Source: Membranipora membranacea
Lineage: Eukaryota; Bryozoa; Gymnolaemata; Cheilostomatida; Membraniporidae
Length of the DNA stretch: 64,000 nt
Assembly (NCBI GenBank): GCA_914767715.1
Contig: OU612066.1
Coordinates: 26,758,283 to 26,822,282 of the forward strand
Direction of reading: 5' to 3'
A program made the position numbers and the translations under genes. How positions within the stretch are numbered: position 1 is the stretch's first letter; each line of letters opens with the position of its first letter. The notes under the pieces are model-generated. The model did no database searches and was not told where the DNA came from. It saw only the letters and a program-made list of their open reading frames with translations. This document shows, one piece after another, positions 45,795-56,900 of the stretch.

Positions 45795-45860
45795 ACATCT
45801 GCTGGAACAGACTCAGTCACAGGTCAAGCGCTTTAATTAACTGAGCTATCTCTTAACAAT
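45795..45860 (-). repeat. tRNA-like fragment (5' half well preserved)
   Basis: On the minus strand GATAGCTCAGTTAATTAAAG, then CGCTTGACC, reads as a tRNA D-arm and anticodon stem, followed by a degraded B box TGACTGAGTCTGTTCC. It is probably a tRNA pseudogene or SINE head. Confidence 0.5.
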
Positions 45861-46424
45861 TAAAGTAACAACATAGATTCAAACATAATCATGTTCCGTT
45901 ATGAAATTATGTTGTAAATGAATCCCAGAATATTGGAGTTGCAAAACAATGAGATGAAATTCAGATCGGATAACTTCTTTCTCAAAAAAAGTGGATTCTC
46001 AGCATATCAAGTAATGAGGGCATGTCCCAGTCTCCCTGGGAATTGAAACAACAAGCATTTAGTTTGTGACGTGAGCAAAAAATTACATCCAGGCAGCTTA
46101 AAAAGATAAAGTTAAGAAGAGCAGTTGCACGTGAATCCTTCTTTTGTAAGCACTGCTTTGTAGCCTTAATACAGCGGCCAATTTTTATGTCGTTTTTGTT
46201 ACAACTGCGCTGTGAATAAAGAACTTAAACCTAGAAAATATATGGTTTATTCAAACCAGATGCAAATTTCAACAAATTTTGTTGAGCTGTGTGCTGCAAC
46301 TAAAGATATGATGGAAATGAAAAGTGACAACAGGAAAAGTGATTATGCAGGCATATCAGCTTTGCCTGACGAATGGCCATGTTCAAATTCTGAGGAGATA
46401 TTTTAGGCGAGGAATAAAAAGCTA

Positions 46425-46546
46425 GTTTGCAGCACAGCCAGCCCTTAAAAGCGTTAGGGATGGCGATCGCGGCCGTAGGCGGTCGTTAAGGGCTACGGCC
46501 GCGATCGCCATCCCGAATGTTTTTAATGGCTGGCTGTGGTTTGCAG
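46425..46546. mobile_element. 106-bp foldback MITE with an exact 8-bp target-site duplication (hAT-like)
   Basis: Element 46433-46538 begins CACAGCCAGCC and ends GGCTGGCTGTG. The arms pair through GGGATGGCGATCGCGGCCGT nearly to the centre, leaving a short loop. The direct repeat GTTTGCAG flanks it on both sides (46425-46432 and 46539-46546). An 8-bp duplication is the hallmark of hAT insertion. The core is strikingly GC-rich for this region. Confidence 0.9.
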
Positions 46547-46599
46547 CTGCAATTGCAAACCACGCATTTATGGTAACTGAAAGATACGACTTACTAGCA

Positions 46600-47073
46600 A
46601 TAGACAATTTTTTGGGTTTGATTCGAGGCTTTTTTCGGAGTTGTTCTCTCTCTGGTTTAGGTACTTTTTACAACGCACAGCACAGGGAAAGGGAGCTGAA
46701 ATGGGGCATTTTTGAGTTGACCCCTCTCTACTGGTCACGCCGCAGCGGTAGTGACCAGTAGAGGGGGGCAACTCAAAAACGCAGGCAAATGGATCAAACT
46801 TGATCTAGTTTATTTCCTATAGCAGATCATAATAAATTCACGTTAGTTGAGTAATGACAACCGTCCCCAGACCTGCCATATGCTCTATCAGCACAGTTGC
46901 AAGCTCTCAAAATAAAAATGGAAATAAATCAGCCTTATAATCCTCAAGCGGATTGCAAGGTAATCCCCATTTTGGGTCCGTTTTCCTATGCTGCTTGTGT
47001 TAAAAAGTACCTAACCAGAGAGAGGGCTACTCCAAAATAGGCTCACATTCGAACTCCGAAAACTGTCTATTAT
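46600..47073. mobile_element. T1 family MITE, copy 2 (diverged), with a nested hairpin
   Basis: The left end GACAATTTTTTGGG and right end CGGAGTTC..inverted..CTGTC follow the pattern of the 28498 element, including TTGTTCTCTCTCTGG, GGTACTTTTTAACAC and CATAGGAAAACGG blocks, and TA flanks both sides. Inside, 46707-46779 is a separate tight hairpin (TTTTTGAGTTGACCCCTCTC and its inverse around GCCGCAGCG) that the 28498 copy lacks. Confidence 0.78.
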
Positions 47074-48012
47074 GCTGTGAGATTATAGAGTTTTGATCAT
47101 CAGATATTCGCTTGCAGAGCTCAGATCAGTTTACTATTACATTAATGAATGTTGTTTGTTGGCAGTTAGATCTTGCTTATTGCTGAACTACTCCTGGGGC
47201 TTATGCCCCAGGCATCACTTACACTATTTTGGATGACCTCAGATGGTAGTTGGGGCGGTAACTAGTAACTGATGATACTAAGAAAACACCACTGTTCTTC
47301 ATAGAAATAGACACAGGATCAGATGATACATATTTGATAGCCAGACCAATAAATGTTTAAGAGAAACCTCACATTTAGTTAAGACGGTAATTAAATTGGC
47401 AGAAAATGGTAGTAAAAGCCGAGGAGTATAACAAATAATCAGATTAGGACCATGGCAACCACGATCATGCAATGTCTTACACCCAAGTTCATGCCCCAAG
47501 CGTATGCGACAATGCTGGGTGAAGTGTTTCATAACCATCTTAACAACTGGTAGCAGACGTCATCAACATATATCCTTAAGTTTGTGTTTTAGATCAATGA
47601 GCAGAATAAATACGGAGACTATAGTTGTTTCATCTCATTCTAGGGAAAACTTGTTTCTTTTGCCAATTCGATACTTTCATTGAATGAGAACTTGATTAAT
47701 ATCCGGATCGGATATAATTCAATAACTAGGGTATTAGGTACACCATATCTTTTGTCTTTGTGAATTCCATTTCAGTTCACCTTAGAAGTTATTAGCAATA
47801 ACCAATCAATGTAATATCAATACAATGTGTATTACTCATTCAAATTACTAGCCCATTCAAATGCTGCTCATTATCCTAAGAATAGCATGAATATGGTCAC
47901 TTTTTATGCAACATTTAACTCAAACAAAAACTTCAGGTTCGAACTTTGGTCATAATTAGCCGTATGACTGGCAAGTTCTGCCATTTAGGAGGAGTTCTTG
48001 TCGCTGACCAGT

Positions 48013-49832
48013 ATGTTAAATCTTGCGATATTAACGCTGCCGGTTCTTATTATCCTGCTGGACAGGACTCAGTTAGAGGCAGCATCAGTTGACTGTAGCG
48101 GATTCTGTAAGTAGACTTATATTCTATCCTAGCCAGCTCTCTATGTTTAAAGGGCAACCAAGGTTTCGCAAAAATTCTGGCTTTATAATCATCCGAATTA
48201 GATTTTGTCTTTTTCCCTTTGCAGAAGGTGCAATCTGCTATTAATCAATGAGAAGTTGTTTGACACGCTGGTTGCCCCTTAAGTGTTGAACTCATTTCAC
48301 AAATATATGATTATTGAGCTAGTTCTCCTGTGTAAATGGAATGATTGGTCTGCAACTATTATTTATTCTCCATTTCGAGAACTATGCTGGATTGCTTCGT
48401 ATGAACCTGTTAAATGCATTTTTAAAGAGCGTAATCATGTGTATCCCACAATGCAATTTTCAAGAATACCCAATGAATCAAGGTGGAGTATGCATTTTGG
48501 ATGTTTTGGTAACTTGCCCCGTTTCTGTTACCAAATTGGAACACTGACTTTGATATTATCTCAGGCATAAAAATATATGTTTATTACACACTTTTTGTTA
48601 TCGTATTAATTTTACCTGTTTTGCAGCGACCAATGGCTGTTCAATACCAGGTGACCTGTCGTTCTTTTACAAGGAGTTGTTTACCCCAGCCTGTACCAGA
48701 CATGACGTGTGCTACCACTGTGTAAGTTTGTTGTGAATCAATCATATCCATTAACATTACCTCATTGCCAGAGTTAAGTTAGGATGTTTAGAGTGACAAA
48801 ATTTGAGCTAACGAAACTTTTATTTGAGCTAAGGTGGGAGGTTCTATAAAAAAATGAAGTTAGCCAAGCTAGCCATAAATCTCAAAACCATTCCTCTGAC
48901 TAATACTTTACACCTATAGCGACATATATATATAATATATATATCTCACAATCCTCACCTTATATCATATGTTATGGTTGATCGAAATCGCTAGCATTAA
49001 GTTACGCGCTTTCTCTTGGTGAACTGCTCATGATGTAGGGAGAGCAATTAAAAATGGAGGCAAGTTGGATCATACTTATTTCTCGGTACTCATTGTCTTT
49101 TGGTGTGATTTACTGCAGGCTTCATACATACAGGCTCATGAGCTTGCAGACTGCAAGCCCATGAGTATTGTCTAACATCTAAAAAAAAATGTAACATCCA
49201 AATTCTACTTTAATTTTCCAGGACCAGGGTAGAATAGTCTATATTTTGTTTGAAGTTATTGGCGAAAAGGTGAATGCAATCCATAATGTAATGTCACAAA
49301 ATACATACTGCATGTGATGCCATGGTTCAAGGATAGTTTGATTTTATTTTGAAGGGTATCCATGAAGCACATAGGTTCACCAGAAAGAAATGTGACAACA
49401 GGTTTAAGAGACAGATGAACAAAGCGTGTAAGAAACAGCCTTGGTGGAGCCGTTATGCATGTTATGTGAGTTTATTAGGTTTTAAAACACAATCGTGTGA
49501 TGTCATTGGTTCAGTCTTGTCACATGGTCAGTCACATTCTGAGATAAAACTATCTGAAGTCACTTTTTTCAAACCCTCTTTGCTCCAGCCCTTATAAATT
49601 GCATAACCAAATATACCATAATATAAGTTTCAGTTCAATGACTTGCAATTTCTGTGAGCTTATGCATTGTCAATAATCAAGGTGATGTCAGGTTTTTATT
49701 TTAATGTTCCAGGTGGCTAAAAACACATATTACCGTGGTGTGAGGCTGTTTGGCGAGAGCTATTTCAACAAAAATGTAACAGGGTTAGATCAATGTGAAG
49801 ACAGATGGGTCAGGAAGTGTATGAGGAAATAA
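48013..49832 (+). CDS. Secreted phospholipase A2-like protein, 139 aa, 4 exons
   Basis: Exons 48013-48106, 48627-48721, 49355-49465, 49713-49832; phases close and the stop is TAA. A signal peptide covers about residues 1-23 (MLNLAILTLPVLIILL...). Exon 2 has the diagnostic PLA2 active-site segment CTRHDVCYHC, with the catalytic His-Asp pair at about residues 57-58. Exon 3 adds KKCDNRFKRQM and NKACKK, as in small secreted PLA2 relatives where a C-D-x2-F segment follows. Ten cysteines lie after the signal peptide, enough for five disulfides, and the C-terminus is basic. The classical calcium loop YGCxCG is not obvious, so the nearest group may be the conodipine-like or other divergent PLA2s. Ester-bond cleavage of extracellular phospholipids is inferred. 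A TTAA MITE sits in intron 1. Confidence 0.75.
48147..48282. mobile_element. TTAA-flanked MITE in intron 1 of the phospholipase-like gene
   Basis: TTAAAGGGCAACCA at the left and TGGTTGCCCCTTAA at the right are inverted ends with TTAA borders. A related single end, GCGAAACCCTGGTTGCCCTTTAA, lies inverted at 50768-50791 and looks like a fragment of another copy. Confidence 0.75.
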
Positions 49833-51949
49833 TAACACCAACCACATCAACATCGACATCGACATCGACATCGTGACAACCTCATCGTTATCGTCAACCA
49901 TCGGAAACATAATCGTTACCATATTAACCAGGATTATTTTAAGATAACGTATCTCTGACTTTGTAGTTTATTATTTCTGTTCAGGCTAAATAGAAAATGC
50001 TGTGGTAATATTTGGCACAGGTTTTGATCCACACCTCATTGATACAATATATGATATCAGGCTATAAACAGGGCATGTTGATATGCAACCCATAATGCAA
50101 CTTCCAGGAATTTCCAATAAGATCATTTTGATGATCAGAGATGATATCGATCTGACCTGTATTTGGATTTTTAGATAAATGCTACATTGTGGAAATAGCG
50201 TGATCATGACTCACTGATATTATGATGGTTTTTACTAGATTTTTCTTTAGTGTGAACATAAACATTCAAATCAAAGCTTTTATCCTAAAGAATGAAAAAA
50301 TAAGGTGTTGATTAGTCATGTGTTATCAGTTCAGGAAAACTACCGTTTGCTGAGTCGTTGTGGCTCTAAAACTTACTAGTTCGATATATTTCTGCCAGCA
50401 GATCAGAGGCAACATGTTTGTATCGATCCCTTCTTCTCAGGATCTATGTGCATAATAGCCTAGTAACTGACTTAGTTGATGACAAGCGGCTGGATGAACC
50501 ATTCTGATGATTATTCAGCCAGAATTCTTCTGAAACATTTCATCCATCAGGTACTCAAACTCAGCTAAAACAGAATACCACAGAGCAGTTTCCTGTTCCT
50601 GTTATTATTTAGCCTGTGCTCTATCATCATTACAGCAATGTCTTGGAACCTCCCCTAAATCGAAGTGTTACCCAGCTTAGAGTCAGCAACTAGTTTGAGT
50701 TTTGTATCGCGTAATGCACAAAGCTGATACTGCCTAGCACATTATTTACTACCCATAAATGCATTGCTGCGAAACCCTGGTTGCCCTTTAATTAATACGT
50801 TCCAGCTCTACAATATAGCCTAAGTGAGAATTGGCAACTTTTTGATCGGAATGATCCACAGATAAATCTTCATCTTTGTCGAGATCATACATGCTATTGA
50901 TATTATACAATACATAATTCATTATTATTACACACATGGCCAAGGCATTGATATGGATTAAATTATATATACCTCAGTGGGCCAAGGAGAAGAATTACAC
51001 CTAATCAATTAATCCTTGATAAGGATATGGACTTAAAATATAGCCAATGTACTACATTTGACTTTTGTTGCGGGTGTGATGCACTTCAGAGATTTTGGTG
51101 ATGATATGGATTTGTATACATGTTTTTCCTTTATTTAGTACCTTTCTAGTCCGATATTATCCGTTATAGCTATAAAAAATAGTAACAAATTAGATACGAA
51201 ACAAACATAGAGTTTCATGGGAGACATAGTCATGAGGAGAAAACTCTGTGTACATAAAATGCAGATGTAAGGATTTTCTAACAATACAATAATACAACAT
51301 GAAAAAATAAGAAAGCAAAACCAACCTTGCTGGCTCTCCGTATCACAGCTACCAAATACACAATTTTAAATCCACAGATAACGGCTCTATACTGAAACCC
51401 ACAAAATACCATTGGTTCAAAAGCCGAATTAAAAAAGATGATAATTGGATGACGTGTAAAATATTAATGCTTCACATACATTGTATACAAAGAATAATGA
51501 AAATACAACATCGACATCGCATATGAAAATAACAAGATAAGTATGATGCAGTAAAACAGTAATGAATTTTAATACACCTCCGAGTCATTACTGACTGCGA
51601 CAATATGTAGATTTGCTGTACACTGAATTAAACACTGAATCAGAAACGCCTCTGAAAAATGAGAGTATTACACTATACTACGCTGTTCTAGGATACCAGT
51701 AGCACAACATTACTTGTCTTGTCTTGTCTTATGTGGGGGGAGGGTAGTGGTATGAGACCGTACTCTCCAGAGAACAGGTGATTGACACCCATAGTGCTCA
51801 AAGACCCCGGGACAATTTTGATAATTACTGATAGAACACATCCTTGATGTTAGAAGGATGAGTAGTTCCATCAGTTGGTTTTGTGATTACAAGAGTTAAC
51901 TGAGTCTGAAAAGTATGTGATTTGTGAGAGTTGTGGGTGATTTGTGGGT

Positions 51950-52045
51950 AGGGAGAAGCCAGGGTAAATCCCTCGAGGCGAGAGCGGGAATTGCACCCGG
52001 GACCTCTCGCTTGATAGCAAAGGATGTGATCATTTGAGCTATCAA
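51950..52045 (-). repeat. tRNA-derived SINE-like fragment
   Basis: On the minus strand TGATAGCTCAAATGATCACATCC provides an A-box-like D-arm, and GGTCCCGGGTGCAATTCCCG a B-box-like T-arm at tRNA spacing, followed by a GCGAGAGC-containing body toward 51960. The B box differs from GGTTCGANTCC, so it should be inactive. Confidence 0.55.
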
Positions 52046-53108
52046 AGCTTCAACAACATTACTTGCACAACATTACATATACATAGGTAATAGTTTGAGT
52101 GCAACGAGACACACACAAGATAGACGACTATGTATAAATGTACAAAATCACCAAAAGAAACATTGTAAATATAATGTTGATAATGCACAAGGCAAAGCTA
52201 GTAATTCTAATAGCTGCTGAGTTACATTACATTCTTTGATGTATAGATAGAGCAGCGAACTTAGAAACAGTTGCGTTTTTCTAATAATGTTTTACATTAC
52301 CAGTACCCAAATTATCAACTGGTGTGTCTGGAAATTGATATGACACTGAAACCAGTTATTCACTGTGAGGTCTGAATACAATAAGGAATAAACAAAGCGC
52401 TAGCAAGCTTGGTGAGAGCTCTCGACTACAACTGGGAATTTGTGCAAATAGCCGAGCCCAAAAACCAAGGGCACACTGCCAATCCAATTGCTGGGACGTG
52501 CCAGCACAAATTTGGTTGGTTGTTTTTTCTGGAACACCCTATTAAAACATAGCCTACTAAATAAAACCTTAGGTTTTATTATTGGAAATTGAAAGAAACC
52601 ATTACAATGTGAAGTAGTTGTCTCCTTAGATGACAGTGAAGGACAACTCTTAAGAAATAATATATTTATCTTATTTCCGGTCAGTGACATAAGCCCGCCC
52701 ACAGTTGTTATGACTGTAATTTGGGTCAGTGTTCTTGCTTAGATTTTGCAGTGAAGAAAGAAAATTAATACGTAATGAACAATTAAGGTAAGAAGATGGA
52801 GTCTAGATACATAATCGCAATACAATTCAACATTTTTAGTTAGAGTGTCTGAGTACTAACAGTAATGCTCACTACAGGCTCACATTTACAATCAATTCAT
52901 TTCATAAATTGACTCCCTCTAGTCTCTCATAGTAGTAGTCATACACACATATAGACTCTGACTAAGACTTATTATTACCATGGTGATGGTAAGTTAGGAT
53001 CCCATTATTCTCTGTTATCTTAGTTCTAGTGATGAGTGATATGGAATCTTGATCGTTTCCAGCAGGGAGAATTCTCCATGTTTCCAGTAACTGCAAGTGC
53101 ATGTACAT

Positions 53109-53237
53109 CCATGCAGACATGGGCCCCTGGGACTTACATGTCTTTACTTTCCCAATGTCCAGTAACAGTATGGGTGATTGATACTGGACATTAGCAAAGT
53201 AAAGACATGTAGGTCCCAGGAGCCCATGCATGCAGAC
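53109..53237. mobile_element. Foldback MITE (family T2, copy 2)
   Basis: Arms from CATGCAGACATGGGCCCCTG to CAGGAGCCCATGCATGCAGAC fold on each other through GTCTTTACTTT and AATGTCCAGTA. It shares its ends and centre with 32052-32152. Confidence 0.88.
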
Positions 53238-53973
53238 CCAACTTAACTAGTGAATACTGGCCCTATCAGGTCCTAGTCTCCTACTACTAGTACTAGCATT
53301 TTTGTTGGGCTAGATTTACTGTGATCGTGACGCTCCGCCCTAGGACCCAGCATACCTATGCTTAGGCTATGGTAAGGGAAGAAAGGCTGGAATCTCACCT
53401 TCATTATAGAAAAATTCCAGTTCTGTATGGGCAGCAGCCAATATTATGAGATAATCATTGTAGAGGGTTCGCTGTTGCAGCCCATGTTGCATGCTAAGAC
53501 ATATTTTAGGTACTTAGTCCAATCCAACACTTAGGTTTTGTGAGACATGTGCTGCATGCTACATGTACTGCAGCACTCAAGCTGCCCCTCAGCAGGAACA
53601 ACAGTGCTTTATGGGCCTTGAGGGCTGTAAGACATGTCCCATTCAACACCTGCCACATGTCTTACAACACCCATTGTCAGTGACGGTGTTTAGTGCCCAT
53701 GTGGGCCAGCCTAAAATTTCGGCTCTTTGGTTAATATAGCTTAGTATTTCTAGTTACTCCTAGGTTTTTGTATTTATAGACTGTGGAACTAGTCTTGTTA
53801 CATGTACAAATAGCAGTCAAAGCTTCCATTGTATACATAAATAGTTCATAAATTAGGTCGCAACACCCGTCTAGTCATCATAGGAAGCTTTCTCTAGTGC
53901 AAATATAGGAGCTTAAACATGCTGACTATTTTCGTTTTTTAGCAGGTTGAGTGCTCTGGTTAGAGTGAGAGAC

Positions 53974-56900
53974 ATGGAGAACCTTATAAAGCAGGCTGAT
54001 AATTTGGAGGCTGCTCTCAGCACAATACCCAGTAGTAGTGCAGTTAATGCAGACCAGCTCAGGTCTCTACTCAATCAGTTCAAACAAGTTATCAATAGAA
54101 ACCAAAAATCAGCAGGTATGTCGAGTTGCAATGCAATTAAAATTGGCTAATCCTGGGATGATTTCAATTAGAACTGTCGCTGGCATAGTTGTAAGAAGAT
54201 ATCTGCATGTTAGATATGGTTTTTGTGCCCTGTTTATCTGCAATCATTTACGGCACGACTTGTCTTTTGTTACTATATTTACATAATTAGTAGTATACTT
54301 ATGTAGTTAATACAGACTGAACTTGTTGGTTGGATCAAAACACTGTCTGCTCTTCAGAAACCGTGGCCAATGGCCATGGTCAATAGAATATATATATACA
54401 CATATATATGTATATACTTTTATTGGCACGAATATCATTTGTTCAAAATGTTTTTCAGAATAAGCCGAAAAAAAAACAAAACAATAAATATACAAACAGA
54501 AGTGAAGCTAAACAATTTAGACTGTGTTTTAAAATATTAAACATTCAATGATGAACGAGTGAGTGTAAGCCTATATCATTGCCCAAGTCTACAAAATGAA
54601 AACTATATATTCTTATTTCAGATATTGATAATGAATCAAAGAAGAGTACTACTGTGACCAACATCACCACTGATACCAAGACAGAGACTGAGGTGAGACA
54701 TGGTCTTCATTTTCAGGTAGATCCTTGAAAACCGAGAGGAATATGATGATATGCAATGTGTCTTGAAAAAGGCCAAAATAGATTACTGTATATAGGTTTG
54801 AATAAAGTACAATACACAATGATTCTTTATATATAGTCCATGTGTCGAGTTAATCATGATGATAGTGAGGTTGGTGAGATGAGAATGATGTATTTGATTC
54901 CTACAGGTTGCAGTAAAAGTAGAGATACCTGAACCAAACACTCCCAAAACACCAAACCTACGCCGCTCCAAACGGAAGAGAGATTCAGGTAGGTTGTTGA
55001 TTATCGGGCATATAGCTAAGGTCTATTGCTGTCCTTCTATTTTCCAGGATACCCTGATATACCACATAGTTTCCCTCAAAAGAGAGTTACCTGAAAACAA
55101 TTAAGTTTTACACACATGTAGATAGTTCCAACCACTGAGGTCTTAATAAATGTTATTCCATATCAGTGGTTTTTAACATTTCGATCGATTTTGATAGTGA
55201 TTTGTTCTCTTGTTGTGTGTGAACTATCCTGCATGGCATGCCTAGAAAAATACATTTTGCAGGGGGTCATTCAATTGAAAACAGGAACAGTAACCATTGC
55301 TCACTCAGATAGTCAGCAAGACCTGCTAGGGGTCTCGCTCCTAATTTGCTCACTCATTGATGGAACTATATACATAGAATAATACAGCGAACAATTTGGG
55401 TCCAAATTTGGCAAATTGAAAGACCAAATGAGCGAAAATTTGAGCAAGTGATCGTAATATTTTTCTCTTAAAAGCAATCCTCATCCTAATTAAATCACCA
55501 CGCTGATTATTTCCTCATACAACTAGTAACTACATATTTTTAGATAAATTTTCCAGTTTTTTCCAGTTTCCATTTCCACTGTACCACCACCAAAAGAAGT
55601 ACTATAAAGTATAAGTTCTCTTTTAGAGAAAACTGAATCAGGCCTCACAGATGCTGACACTGAAGACTATAAACCATTGACCCCTGGTATAGATCTGTCC
55701 TATGAACATGGTACTGACTCAGAGGGGAGCTGTGACCCACCTGATTATGAGGAATTATCTCCCAGAATGAGTGATGATGAACAAACTGAAGGTGAGCAGA
55801 GTTCTAACATAAAACTGATCCATGAAAAAAGCTACTGTTCTTGCCCCACAGAAGTGTGTATTTATTACGCTAGTACTGTGGGTTTTAACGGGCAAGTTTA
55901 CTCATCCATGAAAACTATTGTACACACAAGCAGGTTAAGCTAGAGTTTAGTTTAACTAGTTTGAGGGTGACATTATGTTTGCTAGTACAAACGTTGGCTG
56001 GATGGATGGAGGATGTGTGAATTTTAGCTAGTCATAAAAAGGAAAATTTCCTCCTGCAAGTGCTCTTTGTATGTAGGGGAGTTTCATTCAAGTTATAGTT
56101 ATTGTCTGATTGCTGTCTGCTGCCTACACCTAGTTGAAGTAACTTATTCTAATTGTTTTATATGGGCAGCTAGTATCAGTCATATGCCTGTATATCAATA
56201 TAAACGTTTCAGCTATTGAACTTCTTACTGTTAGGTTGTTGAAAACCCAGAACTGGATGCTTAATATGTCTGCATATGACCAAAACAGTGTCTTACCCTA
56301 CCCTGATAGGTCCCAGAGAGCCATTAGACTTTCCTGAAAGTGAAAGTACCTATTCATATTATAGTGAATGTGAAAGTAATTCAGTTTCACTTTCACTATA
56401 TCTCAGTAGATGTTTTAGTTTAGAGCTAACACATCGCTAACCCTTGTAGAAAGTCCCTTGCCTTGACCACAAAGGCGATGACTCCTAGCTCTCTTATTAT
56501 AAATACCACGAACAGTTATAGATAGCCAAATTTGTGATCTCAATTAAATTGAAGTTGATTTTATGATTTGTCATTTGTATATGTAATATAGATTCAATCT
56601 GTTGCATATTTGTGGTTACAATCAGGTGAAAATGTAGCAGAGACTGAAGACTATTGGCCGATCAAATGTCAGATATGCGAGATGGGAATGCTCATGTCAA
56701 GGTCAAATGATGGTGTAGTTGATGATTATGCTGCTCAGCTCAATAATGGTGAGTTGTGATGTAAATAGGAAATCAATTTGTGCAATTACTGGATGGTATT
56801 ATCAAGGTAGTATACTGACATTGTAATGATAGTATAATTATTATGGTACTATGTAAAGGATATTATTATGGCTAAGCTTTTTTTTATACCCAATCAACAT

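Larger units (their letters stand above)
45861..48012. other. Intergenic region with several foldback elements
   Basis: Between the GPCR and the phospholipase-like gene. It holds the 8-bp-TSD MITE at 46433-46538, the T1 family element at 46600-47073 with a nested hairpin, and a 5' flank before 48013. The short open frames here (for example 46212-46406 and 47299-47538) have no recognisable features, and I do not call them genes. Confidence 0.55.
49833..53973. other. Intergenic region upstream of the zinc-finger gene
   Basis: Contains a short (CATCGA)n run at about 49852-49874, a MITE end at 50768-50791, a tRNA-like SINE at 51950-52045 and the T2 MITE at 53109-53237. Any 5' untranslated exon of the zinc-finger gene would lie here; the acceptor at 53941-53942 or 53945 suggests one. 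No further coding sequence was recognised. Confidence 0.5.

Noticed and set aside
46212-46406. Open frame of about 64 codons as a small gene
   Set aside because: No signal peptide, domain, splice context or coding bias; it borders a MITE.
21248-52045. Functional tRNA genes at the B-box matches (21300, 13580, 25535, 42010, 45830, 52000)
   Set aside because: None closes an acceptor stem with proper D and anticodon arms; they fit SINE heads or pseudogenes.
52400-52702. 100-codon minus-strand open frame
   Set aside because: No recognisable motif, Ser/Lys-rich random composition, and a lone frame in intergenic DNA.
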